From Plasmodium malariae (taxonomy: Eukaryota > Apicomplexa > Aconoidasida > Haemosporida > Plasmodiidae): 64,000 nt of DNA. The notes beneath the pieces are model-generated. The model was not told the DNA's origin and searched no databases. It saw nothing but the letters and a program-made list of their open reading frames with translations. Made by a program: the position numbers and the translations under genes. The stretch covers positions 558,001 to 622,000 of the forward strand of contig NC_041775.1 in the NCBI RefSeq assembly GCF_900090045.1. Reading direction: 5' to 3'. How positions within the stretch are numbered: position 1 is the stretch's first letter; each line of letters opens with the position of its first letter. Of this stretch, positions 34,434 to 46,100 are shown piece after piece.

Positions 34434-34454
34434 TTTGTGCCAATGGCGAGCCAC
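32316..34454. other. Intergenic spacer between the two esterase genes
   Basis: This spacer is 2.1 kb. The part next to 32315 must contain the promoter of copy 1; the far side holds the 3' UTR of copy 2. It contains a (TA)n at about 32405-32433, a 19-bp satellite (32815-33115), a (TA)n at 33570-33600 and several poly-A/T runs. No gene is supported. Confidence 0.5.
32815..33115. repeat. 19-bp degenerate tandem repeat, about 15 copies
   Basis: The unit is GAAAAAATACGAAACAGCT; CAGCTG recurs at 32881, 32900 and 32919 (period 19). Central copies are identical, flanking copies diverge (AATGGTCC, AATAGTCC, ACGGTC variants), the usual pattern of an array homogenised at its centre. It lies upstream of esterase copy 1. 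Confidence 0.92.
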
Positions 34455-35603
34455 TTAAGAAACATTCGAAAGCCACTCAATGACTTTTTTTAAGACTTGT
34501 TCATTGCCCGGTTCCATTGTTAACACATGATCCATATCTTCTAAAATGTGTAATTCTTTTTTATCTGAATCAATTTTATTATAAAATGTTTGAACCCCTC
34601 CAAAGAAACAAGCACTATCTTGCTTTGAATGTATAAAGAGTATTGGTATATTTTTAGGTAAGTGTACCATATCGTTATTTAAATTTTCTATTGCACTTAA
34701 AAGTTCATAACCTAGTTTACATGTTATAGCTTTATTATATCTATTTTTATCAAAGTGAAAAATGTCATTAATATATGGAAATTTTTTAAAATGTAATGTG
34801 GGACTAATTCTTAAACTTGGAAAAAAGGTAGCAAAAAATTTTGAAAAAGGGATATAAAAATATTTATATGATGCTTTTGTTGCTAACTCGTCTATTGATA
34901 TCATACCAGCTAATGATATACAACCTCGTATATTTAATTTATTATTACTATCTTTTGATTTACCTAAAATTTCTAAAATTCTTAAAACTATGTTACCCCC
35001 CATAGATAGACCCATAATATAAAATGGTGGAATTTTTGTATTAGTAATATTATCATGAATAGATCCATTAGTACCTCTTTTATGTGATAAACATAACGTA
35101 TCATGTACTCTATTAATATATTGTAATACATCATATACTATATCATCGAACTTTTTTACATTCGTCTTTAAATTTTTCCATCCATCCGATTGGCCATGTC
35201 CTTGTAAATCTAAACCATATACTGAGTAACCCTGTTTATTTAAATGCTCTATCCAACTACCTTTGTATATGTAATAATTGTCAGCATCTTTCAATACAGC
35301 TCTTTCATTATTTCCTTCTATTTCCACATTATGCCTTAAATACTCTAATCTTACATGCGTATTTAAACCATGCACTAAAAACATAATACCTTGGGGGTCC
35401 TTAACTTGCCATGAGTATGTCTTTATTGATAAACCGTCTTTATTATTAAACGAATCCACTTTTGGTTTTCCATCTAGCTTTAAATTTGCAGCTAGCGTAC
35501 AACCACTTCCCCCTTTTTTCATGGCCTTCTCCGTCGAACGAACAGAGGCCATTAGAGAGAACAAGAAAAAAAAGATGAAATGAAAAAAATATGCGACAAA
35601 CAT
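34455..35603 (-). CDS. PST-A/PARE-type lysophospholipase-like esterase, copy 2
   Basis: This single exon of 382 residues begins at the ATG at 35603. An internal ATG at 35552 ([10 protein letters not shown]) aligns better with copy 1's start, and the first 17 residues ([17 protein letters not shown]) are either a hydrophobic leader or translated pyrimidine-rich 5' UTR. Core motifs parallel copy 1: [38 protein letters not shown] at about residue 197, [10 protein letters not shown] at about 328, [15 protein letters not shown] at about 356. It lacks the long insert and the C-terminal repeat of copy 1, so it is the more compact member. HGLN here is the standard oxyanion HG motif, whereas copy 1 has HALN. 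Expected activity: hydrolysis of lysophospholipid, monoacylglycerol or related carboxylic esters. Confidence 0.87.
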   Translation of the reverse strand: MFVAYFFHFIFFFLFSLMASVRSTEKAMKKGGSGCTLAANLKLDGKPKVDSFNNKDGLSIKTYSWQVKDPQGIMFLVHGLNTHVRLEYLRHNVEIEGNNERAVLKDADNYYIYKGSWIEHLNKQGYSVYGLDLQGHGQSDGWKNLKTNVKKFDDIVYDVLQYINRVHDTLCLSHKRGTNGSIHDNITNTKIPPFYIMGLSMGGNIVLRILEILGKSKDSNNKLNIRGCISLAGMISIDELATKASYKYFYIPFSKFFATFFPSLRISPTLHFKKFPYINDIFHFDKNRYNKAITCKLGYELLSAIENLNNDMVHLPKNIPILFIHSKQDSACFFGGVQTFYNKIDSDKKELHILEDMDHVLTMEPGNEQVLKKVIEWLSNVS

Positions 35604-35742
35604 AAAAAATAAAACGGGGTGGGAGCATATACTTACTTATACAAACAAATACATGCATACGTATATATATAACGTGCACATGTACACATATGTATGTATT
35701 TATGTATATATATACTATATACGCGTAAATAAATACATATAT

Positions 35743-35794
<52 letters not shown>

Positions 35795-36029
35795 TATATG
35801 AACAAAGCAGCCTCAACTTATTAAGAGGGAATACTTATTATATGTTTTAATTTACTGGAAAAAACAAGAGCACAAAAAATATGCAAAAAATAGTGTAGAA
35901 AAAATTGCGAACTTTTAAATCCTCAAAAGGAATGCAAAATTACAAAAAAATAAAAAAAAAAAGTTAAGCACTAAACGCCACAGTAAAAATAATTGTAAAA
36001 CTTATGGACCATCGTTTTTATATTTTTTC

Positions 36030-36180
36030 ATTATTTTTTTATTATTTTATTATTTTTTTTTATTTTATTTTTTTATTTTATTTTATTTTATTTTATTTTT
36101 TTATTTTATTTTATTTTATTTTATTTTTTTTTTTTTTATTTTATTTTATTTTATTTTTAATTATTTTTTTTTTTTTTATT
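36030..36180. repeat. (TTTTA)n microsatellite
   Basis: An interrupted pentamer array, TTTTA/TTTTTTTA, lies upstream of esterase copy 2. Confidence 0.85.
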
Positions 36181-36499
36181 CTTTCTTATTTGGGCAATCT
36201 TGCATACAGAGTTGTAAAAGTAACGCAGAAAATAATAGATTAATGAGATTATAAGCACTTCATTATTTACTGTTAACAAGAAAACAGCTTCATAATATTT
36301 TTAAAAATACATAAAATTAGTATGTAGTAACATGAATATATATAATATGTATAATAAAGCAGAAAAACATGCGTATCATACTGGAATACGAAAATTATAC
36401 ATAATACATAATAATACGAAAAATAAAAATAGAGGAAAGCCACAAAAAGGATATATAAAAAAAATAGGCCGGAAAAAAGTAAAAAAAAAAAAAAAAAAA

Positions 36500-36735
36500 A
36501 CGAACAAACAAACAAACAAACGAACAAACAAACGAACAACCCACCAACCAAACAAACAAACAAACGAACAAACAAACAAACAAACGAACAAACGAACAAA
36601 CGAACAAACGAACAAACGAACAAACGAAACGAACAAACGAACAAACGAACAAACGAACAAACGAACAAACGAACAAACGAACAAACGAACAAACGAACAA
36701 ACGAACAACCAACCAACCAAACAAACAAACAGAAC
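36500..36735. repeat. 8-bp tandem repeat (ACGAACAA / ACAAACAA)
   Basis: About 28 copies of the octamer ACGAACAA, mixed with ACAAACAA on the left and ending in CAACCAAC units. All reading frames are open through it, so the Thr/Asn/Lys and Cys/Phe/Val open frames found on both strands are not genes. Confidence 0.93.
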
Positions 36736-38773
36736 GAAACGAAAAAATATAAAATTTCTCTATTAATTTAAAAAAATGCGAAATTGTTCAAAATTTTAAC
36801 CCGCTTTAATTTTGCATAATTTTGTTAAATAACTTAAGAAATGAAAGCCTATATGGCACCTTTTTAACAGTTACATATTATATAAATAGGCATGTAAAAT
36901 ATATGAAAAAAAAAAGAAAAAAAAATACAAGTGTTCACTTAAAAAAGTAAAGTGGAAAATTACCAAAAAAAAAAAATACAAAAGTGTTAAGGGGGAAAAA
37001 AATACTATTGCAACTCTATATAATAATAATAACGAACTAGCGCGGCTATTTTTATTAGTAATACGAGGAAAAAATAATTAAACAAAAAGAGTGTATTGAG
37101 AAATAAAGGATAATGGCATTTTAAGCATGGAACACAGCTTTTCACTCGCCTTATTATGAACAATAATTTAATTTTTAGTATCAATTATTCTTAACAATCC
37201 TTATTTTGAACATCGTTTTATTTTTTGTATACTTATAACGTGCATTTTTTTTATAATACTTTTATTTTTATAATTGCGCCTTATTAATGATGATATAAAT
37301 AAATTATGTCTAAAATAATTTTAAACCCATCTTATATGCAATATATATATATATATATATATATGTAATTATACGTAAATAATTATTCCCCTGCATATGA
37401 ATACGCGAAGGGGTAATCCCCCTAGTAACACTATTATGCATGTAAAATAATATGCGCATACATTTGCACATGTATATGTAAATATATTTTATATATTAAG
37501 CTTATAGCAGGATGGAAACGTAACCTACGGGGAAATACAGCATTATGAGATGCAGGTCTAAAAAAAAGAATGCAACTAAAAAAAAAAAAAAAAAAAAAAT
37601 TAATCTCACTCTTTTTGTATATCTTCATAATGTTAGGATCAAATTTAGCGGAAAAAATTTGTTCCCCTCATTTTCCACCACTAAGTTCAGCTGGCACATA
37701 TATATATATATATATATATGTACGTATGTATATATGTATGTATATTTTGCGTGGGGTATAAATGTGCAAACTGTGTTATATGCATTTCTTCAAGTTCAAC
37801 ACGTACCGATAACGTGCACTTGCTGACGTGTATATAAATATTTACGCACGGTGTTCTTATGGTATACTTTAAATCATCGTTATTCATAATTTCGATTGTT
37901 TAAAAACACCATTTTCAAAATAATTATAATTTATAAAATTCTTCAGTTATTTATACTTGTACTTAGAGCACCATCTTATATTTTTTAGCTCCAAAAATTT
38001 TTTTTTTTTTTTTCGTACCATTCTCAAAAAAATAAAGGAATATTTATTCTTTACATACAATACTTCTAATTCTAATTTTCTTCATGTAAATTTAGGCTTA
38101 AACTTATATTTTTTTTTTTTTTAAAACAATATTTCCCAAACAGTCCAAATATAATATAGAATGTTTGAATGCCGAAATGGTATTTTAAATTTTTTTATTT
38201 TTTCACTCTCCCGTGCCCTCTTATTGCATTAAGAAGCATTCTTAACAGAAATATAGGAAGAATTTCATTCTGCGTTTAAATGATCATTATCATATTTAAT
38301 TTTGTTCGTACCTCTTTTGACACAAAAAGAATATATAGAAATAAATAAATACCGTTTATTTACGGGAACCACATATATACGTTTAATTGTATCCCTTGAA
38401 GGGTATAACATAAGATCCGCTACGGTCAACTGAATTACAGAAGCACCATCGTTCTAGTGCCGCCTGACTTGTACACGTAAGTACATACATAAACATGTAT
38501 ATATATGCACATATATATAAAGACATATATAGGTGTGCAGAAGAACGGTCCATCCATTTGCTGGCGTTTGTTTCCTTCTCTGTTGCACAAGCAGGGAAGC
38601 CCCATGCATAAAATAAAATTTGTACATATATGCACACATGTAAAAATGTACATATATACGAATGTACTTCTGCACGTATGTACGTGTGTATGTTTGTATA
38701 AACATGAAGCAACTACGTAAATCTACCTTTTTAGATATCTAGCAATATATTCGCAACATCTCAATAAAGAATA

Positions 38774-38971
38774 ATGCCCTTAGGTGTGCCTCTAAGAAAG
38801 TACCTCTTCATTGTGTCCACTTCCTTTTTATGCATGGCTATGGGCTCATGTTGTGTGCATTTAATTATGAAACCAGAAATGAAAAAATATAATATTTCTA
38901 AGAATTTAGAAAGTAGAAATAATGCCATTCAGGAGGTTCAACAGGAAATACTACGGAAGAAAACATTATAA
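38774..38971 (+). CDS. UQCC6: Brawnin/UQCC6-like mitochondrial microprotein
   Basis: This is an intronless frame of 65 residues. The N terminus MPLGVPLRKYLFIVSTSF, then a Met/Gly pair and VH before a Pro, parallels vertebrate brawnin (UQCC6, C12orf73): 'MP.GVP...YL', a single hydrophobic helix (about residues 9-30), 'M..G...VH' and a P at the helix exit, followed by a charged tail of about 35 residues ending KKTL. Brawnin is a roughly 70-residue inner mitochondrial membrane protein required for assembly of respiratory complex III (cytochrome bc1). In Plasmodium bc1 is the target of atovaquone. The residue pattern and length are the sole evidence; the protein is too short for certainty. The coding frame stands alone in a 4.5-kb gene-poor stretch. 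Confidence 0.62.
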   Translation: MPLGVPLRKYLFIVSTSFLCMAMGSCCVHLIMKPEMKKYNISKNLESRNNAIQEVQQEILRKKTL

Positions 38972-40131
38972 TGCGTAGTAATTCATGGTAATCATGTATA
39001 CAAATGTGTACAGATCGTTATATATATATGTACGTATGTATATGCAGATATGTATATACGTAGGTGTATATATATTTATAAGTAGATATACGTACATCCA
39101 CTGACAGGTCTCCAATCATATACGCAATAAAGGGATATAAGTATGTTCCTCTAAACCCATTGAAGGAAACCGAGCAAGCGGAGTGATCCCACGTAAATAA
39201 AATGAAGACATGCCTTTTTTTTATTTGCGTTATATTGCTAGGACAAAAATATTGATGAGTTGAGAATACAAAAAAAAAAAAAAAAAAATTATGAAGATCG
39301 AACATTTTTCAGTAGTTTTACTTACGCATTTTTAAGTATAATTTTTTTTGAAAATATTTTAAAAAAAATTTTCGAAGTTGATGCATTGTACAAATACACA
39401 CCTAAGTACGCGTACGCGTATGCACAAGTAAATATATGTATATATGTGCACACACACATATATACAAACATATACAGGGAAAATAAATTGAAAATTTAAT
39501 TATGGAACTCACAAAAAATAGCAAATTTGTAAAAAACAAATTGCACATGAAAAATGATGGCTCAGGCAAATATACAAATTACTATAAGTTCATAACAAGA
39601 TATACTCAAGCGTAGCAACGGCGAATAGATAACTGCGGTAACTGCGGTAACCGTTGTGCCCGCATAACCATACCAACGCGCTAAGCGTGAGAGAAAAATT
39701 AACAGCAAGGTTAATAAAAAAATAGTCTTCGCAATTCTTATGCCAAAAAACCGAAGTTGACATGATTACTTAAAAAGAGATGTATATCACTTAACACGTA
39801 AAATTTAACACATAAATTGTTTGTGCATGGATTACCCCAGTAATGGATATATACACAATTACTATTTTGTTGAACACTTTTTATTTTTGCATAAAATGTA
39901 AGGGATGTATTTTATGTGTTCGTGTATAACGTACACATGGTTATTTCTTTCTTTTTTGACTCCCCCACGGTGTACATACATCTAATTTTTTGTTCCCTAT
40001 ATAATATATCCGGCTCTTATCTCTGCCAGTGTTTCTATTCCTATACCCTTTTTTTTTTTTTTTTTTTTTTTCTCTTTACCTATTGGTAGCACTTAACCAA
40101 ATTAATGGTAACAACTGCACCCGCTTTTACG
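38972..40131. other. Intergenic spacer between convergent genes
   Basis: This spacer lies between the 3' ends of the microprotein gene and the DUF900 hydrolase gene. It contains TATA/TG microsatellite (39015-39090), poly-A near 39270 and poly-T near 40048-40071. Nothing gene-like is seen. Confidence 0.55.
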
Positions 40132-43100
40132 TTATATATTAGAATCGAATATGGACTTAAGGTGAGATGGGGCTACTCTATATACCCATACATTTCCCTC
40201 TCTTCTGTCTAATCGTGATGTTCTTTGCCGTGCTCTTTTCCTTGTAACTATTAATTCTCGAATATCTTCAATAATTTCTCTATTCAGAGACCAGTAGGAA
40301 TGTCTTAATGTATGTACATTTGATCCTAACCACGTTGTATCAATGACATCCACATCTAGCCAATCTCTATTATCACGATAACAGTACGTTGGTTCTATGC
40401 CAGTAAAGACTAATAAAGTGTTTCTGAACATAGGGGGTTGATGCAGTAAATTTTGTGTCTTTTCTTTGTTGGAAATGGATTGGTCATTATCTATAGACTG
40501 TTGTTCATTGATATTATTTATGGTCATATTTTTTTTTCTTTTATAAAAAAAATGAATAACTTTTCGTAATTTTTGCACAAGCTTTGTTATAAATTCTCTA
40601 TTTTTCATTTTTTTATTTGAAATATCAAAATTTTCACAGTCAAAAAAGGAAGATACTAATTTGGACGAATTACCAAGGGGAGAATTACCTTCTTCATTTG
40701 ACTCATGTAATTCACTTGATTCGCGCTCCTTAGGTATTTCACGTTTTGTTCCTCTATTATCCACTGGAATGGAGTAGTAGTCCAGTTTATTACTATCAAA
40801 AACATAATTTTCAAAACCATTGCATTTCTTCGAATGATAAACATCATCTTTAGAAACATTTAGATCAAATATATTCTTACCTAGAGATTTTGTACCACTA
40901 AATATTTCTGCCCATTTTAATGCTTTATCATTCGAATCACAATATATTGAAATAACAGTACAAAAAGACCGAAGGAATACATATTCCTTGTTAACAAAAT
41001 CGCTTAGGTAATACTCGGGATTCATCATAGTTATTGTTATTAACTTCATTTTCATCATATTATTCTTTCCCATTCCACACTCTTCTTCATCAATAGTTGA
41101 AAACAATTCGCTCTTTACTATGTCATGGAAGGCAAGCAGAAACATCCTCGTCCCCATGCTATGTGTTATTATGTGTATTTGCCTTATACCTGCACGTAGA
41201 AAAGAAAAACAAAAAAAGGTTAAGAAATAACACATGCAAATGGTAAGAATATACACAGCTGCTTATGAAACATATGAACTCATTTGAACACTTAACGCAC
41301 AAATGTAACACTGGGTCTGTGCCCTGAATACGCCTTCAAAAGAGGGGTGTAGACAATTGTGCACAAACGCCGCTATTGCCGCTATTGCCGCTATTGCCGC
41401 TATTGCCGCTATTGCCGCTATTGCCGCTATTGCCGCTATTGCCGCTATTGCCGCTATTGCCGCTATTGCCGCTATTGCCGCTATTGCCGCTATTGTCTCT
41501 ATGAGAACCATCGCTGTCACCACCATTAGTTACTCACCGTTGTTCCTGAGTGTGTCGAGAAAAGATTTAAACGCTTGGTGCACTTTCTTATTTTTGGAAT
41601 TATCCTTTGCAATGAAGAATTCTAAAATGTTATTTCCTGATGGCCAATTAAATAAAAACAGCTTAATATAATTCGGGAAATTACCAAAAGATGCCATTTG
41701 TCCTAAAATTTGCAGAGCCTCCAAATGACTTGTGTTATAACCATGTATAAAAATTACTGCTTCTAAACAGCCTGCTAATTCACATTTAACCCAACCATCT
41801 AAACTCAATTCTTTTATATTATCAATCCATGAATATAAACGTTTATCTACCCCTTTTTTTTTGTTAAAAGTGTTTTTTTTTTTTTTTATAATTTTTATTT
41901 TGACTTCACTATCTTCAAAATCATTTTTTCTACATTTATTTCCAAACAAATTATAATTTTTCTTATTTATATACCCTGTTATATATAACCCCCTCTCTGC
42001 ATCAATTGATATATGAAGATCTGTGTTATATATTATTCCAAAATTTGGCATATGCGGACATAAATTTTGAAGAATAATATTCATGCATTTTGATTTATAT
42101 ACATTTGTTATCGTATCTGAAAATAGTAATTTTTTCCTGTTTTTTTTTATCTTTAATTTTGGTAATGTTCCTGATAAAGCTTTTGGCAGAAATGTTCTTT
42201 TACTTGGATTTCTTTTTTTTTTTTTCTTTTTTTTTTTTTTTTCTCATCCTTAAATTTTTGAGTCTATTTAAATGTAATAGAGTTCCTGTCATACTGTAGC
42301 CTATGTGTCTCTTTATTTTTCTCTTTTTTTCATTCTCCTGCTCTCCTTTCCTTTCTTCCTCATTTTCATTTTCATCTGCATCTGCATCTGCATCTACACC
42401 TTCACCCTCACACTTGTTTGTATTTATCACCATTGTATTCTTCCCCTCCACCAACGGGTCCCTGAACCCCTTACTGCCGCTGCCATTTACGCTGACATTT
42501 ACGCTGCCATTTACGCTTCTATTTACACTTCTATTCATGCCGCCATTCATGCCGCTATGCCTTTCAGCAATCGCCCCTTCACCTCGTTCAGCCCCTTCTG
42601 CGCCCTCATCCCTTTTATGGTTACTATTCCTGCAAATGCTTTCCTCTGTGAGTACATTATCACCCTTCGCCTCTTCTCCCATGCATTGCTTATTATTTCT
42701 CATGTTAAATCGGCTTGGTATCACAACATTTCTTTTATTTTTCCCCTCGCATTTTTGCGCCCCCCTTTCTGGGGCCTCCTCACGCCCTTTCGTTTTCCGT
42801 TCCATCCCCGGATATATCTCAGAGCAATTTTCATCTTCTCTCCCCTTTTCTGCAATCAAGTGATGACTTCTGTTTACCGATCCATGATTTATTTCAACTA
42901 CTCTATTTATTTCTTTCGGTTCTATGTAAATATTTTCAAACCTCCCACAAGCGTATTCGTGACTTTTGCTTGATAGTAACTGCACAAGTTTGTCTTGTTC
43001 TTTGTCTACTGGTTTATCACTCTTGTATGTGTCTGTTTTTCTATTTTTCGAAGATAAAATGGCTTGTTCTTCTCTACTCTCTAGTAGATTCTCTGAAATC

Positions 43101-46100
43101 CCCCTTTGTTGATTCTCTTTTTCGTTGACATTCACATGATTGGCACTACTGGCACTATTGATATTATTGGCACTATTGATATTATTCACATGCTCCACTT
43201 TGCTATCATGTTTTCCCTTTTCCGATTTTATACTATTCCTGTGAGTATCTAGGTCATTCTCTGTGCAATTATGTATCACGCCTTTTCCTTTAACGACTTT
43301 ATTACGTACTCCTTTATCAAACCGGGACTCCGTCGTATCTTCTACGCGTGTGTTGACGTTCCCGCTGCCTTTCCCGCTGCCATCACTGCTGGCATTGCCA
43401 CCACTTACATGATCACTATTAGTATTACCCTGTCCACGGAGAGCAAACTCTACCACAGGGTTATAAAAACCGGAAGAAGTTTCTCTTGCATCCGTTCCAA
43501 AGACACAACTTATTCCTTCATTTCTTCTCTCTACATTTTTGTTTAATGCAAACTGTATTTCATTTTCTAAGGAAAAATCATTAAAATCGTAGCTTAAATT
43601 ATATATATCATCATAGTTTAACAGTTCTCCTTTTATTAATGATTCATTGTTCAAAAGAGATGTTTGTATTTTTTCATTAGATGTGAAGGAACTAGGATTT
43701 ATATTATTACTTTTAATACCTTTTTCTTTATTAATCGAACTATCTAATTTTTTTTCAAAATATGTATTATTACCATCGTCTTCATTATAATCATCCGAAT
43801 CACTATCTTCTAAAAGTTTTGTATAATTGACTCTTAAAATGTCATTACTAGCTTTATTAACAATCAGATATTCACAACACTCTCTCTTTTCTCTTATTCC
43901 ATGTTTTTCATCGCACTTTTTATGGTTCATATTTCCGTTAGTCAAATTAAGGTCGTAGAATACAACTCTGGGAAAAGTCCTGTAAAAGGCGCCACTCACA
44001 CAGCACTCTGTGTCGGCTAGGCCTGCAAGGGGGGAAAAAGGGGTCCACATGAAGTGCGTAAATATAGAAGCGTAAATGCAGTAGCGTAAGTGTGGTAGTG
44101 TAAATGTAGTAGAATATATGCAGTAGCGTAAGTGTAGCAGTGTAAGTGTACCAGCCTACACGTAAACGCGTATATACAGCCATATAAATGTAGCCCATAA
44201 TTTAAACCGCTCAATTTAAGCCACTCAATTTAAGCCGCTCAGTTTAAACCGCTCAATTTAAGCTGCTCAGTTTAAACCGCTCAATTTAAGCCGCTCAGTT
44301 TAAACCGCTCAATTTAAGCTGCTCAGTTTAAACCGCTCAATTTAAGCTGCTCAGTTTAAACCGCTCAATTTAAGCTGCTCAGTTTAAACCGCTCAATTTA
44401 AGCTGCTCAGTTTAAACCGCTCAGATTAAACCGCTCCGATTAAGCTGCCTATCTGCACTCACCTATTTCCAGGTCGTTCGGCTCGCAGTTGGTCTTTCCG
44501 TATCCTATCTTTATGCACATAAATCCAGAACCAGTTTTGAAATCTCGACACTTGAAAGGACCGACAGGAATTCCATGAAACCAGTAACCAATTAAAACCT
44601 CTCCTTCGAGGTTAATACCTCTCCAATAACCAAAACCATGGGGTCTCCCTTTGTTGTCTAACTCTCCTATATAAAAAATAATGTAAAAGTTAAAATTTTT
44701 TTTTTTTTTTTCTCCTTTTTTTCTAAAAATGGAGTTGGACATTTTTTTGCTAAAGAATTTCATCAAAAGAGGAGATTTCTCTCTCTTAATAACAATATTA
44801 TATCCAATGGCACTTCTCGTGGTACTCTCTAAATCTTCCTTCGATGGTTGATCTTGTTGTTTATATAATGTATTGAACAAGTAACTATTCATTTTGTTCA
44901 AATAATATGCATCAATATTATTTGGTACTCTAAAATGAATCATTTCCTTTTTTACTATAGAATATGAATTTAAAAAAAAGGTGTCTAAATAAAATTTCAA
45001 CAAATGAGGGTAAATTAATTTATGGTAAGTAGCATATATAGATACTAACATAATACAAATAGTATATATTATTAAGTTTACTGTGTCCATAAAAAATATA
45101 TCATATACTTTTTGTAACTGTAAATTAAAATAATCCTTCTTTTCATATAATTTTGAGTTTTTTACTTCACCTCCTTCTTCTTTTTTCAAATACATAAAAT
45201 TTGCATATATCATTATAGGTATTTGGACAATAAATAAAAACATGAATAATATAGTTAATCTACCAGCTAATAAATAATTCGATGGTATTCCAAGTTTTAT
45301 TAATAATATAATGCATATTATAAGAACAAAATAACATAGAGACTGTATGATTCCATCAATGTCATTTATATTTAAAAATAAATTTGCATTTGTATGACTT
45401 GCTATTGTTAAAACATTCCCTTGTTCATTGGAAATATTAGAAACCGTTAAATTTTTCGATATCTGAGTAATTATTTTTACTATTAATGCGTACAGAATAA
45501 TGTAACTAGCGCACTTTAAGGAGCTGTAATTATAAAAAGTTCCCATGTATTTTCTTAACAATTCACGATATTTCATAAATTTTAACGTTTCCCCAAATCC
45601 ATACACATTTTTATGAACATGTTCATTTTTTCTTCTCCTCCCTTTAACTAAACTGCTAGTCTGCTCTTCGTACTTACGGAATATGCTCTTTGCACTGTGT
45701 CCCCTTATCCTCGTCCTTGTATTTTTCTTCGTTTTCTCCCCATCTGACACTATCTCTTCTTCTTCTTCCTCCCATTCACCCTTCTCCTCATCCCCAGCTC
45801 CTTGTTTATTTTTGTCGAATGGACCATAATTATCCTGCCCTATTTTATACGGCCTATTCCCCCCCATATTGTAAATATACTTCATGTAGCCATTTTCCAT
45901 ATTCCTATTTTTTGCATCCCCATCGGGAATATTTTCCACATTTGCCATATTTGCCATATTTTCCACATTTGCCATATTTTCCACATTTGCCACATTTGCC
46001 ATATTTGTCATATTTTCCACATTTGCCATATTTGTCATATTTGCCATATTTGTCATATTTGCCATATTTGCCAGATTTACCGTTTTTTCCAATGTTTCAC

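Larger units (their letters stand above)
35604..38773. other. Intergenic spacer, esterase copy 2 to microprotein gene (divergent)
   Basis: Esterase copy 2 reads left and the microprotein gene reads right, so promoters of both should be here. Repeats: (TA)n at about 35755-35792, TTTTA pentamers at 36030-36180, an 8-bp array at 36500-36735, and a (TA)n at 37340-37363. The rest is unremarkable A+T-rich DNA; no gene is supported. Confidence 0.5.

Noticed and set aside
36273..36766. Cys/Phe/Val/Arg-rich minus-strand and Thr/Asn/Lys-rich plus-strand frames
   Set aside because: They are readings of the ACGAACAA octamer array, open in every frame; intergenic and without family resemblance.
41263..41671. 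Ala-Ile repeat frames on both strands
   Set aside because: They translate the intronic GCCGCTATT array; the surrounding splice sites show that the region is removed from the mRNA.
42303..43546. Several plus-strand Ser/Phe/Pro-rich frames opposite hydrolase exon 2
   Set aside because: They are antisense to a Glu/Lys/Asn-rich coding exon with good splice sites and have no recognisable domains.
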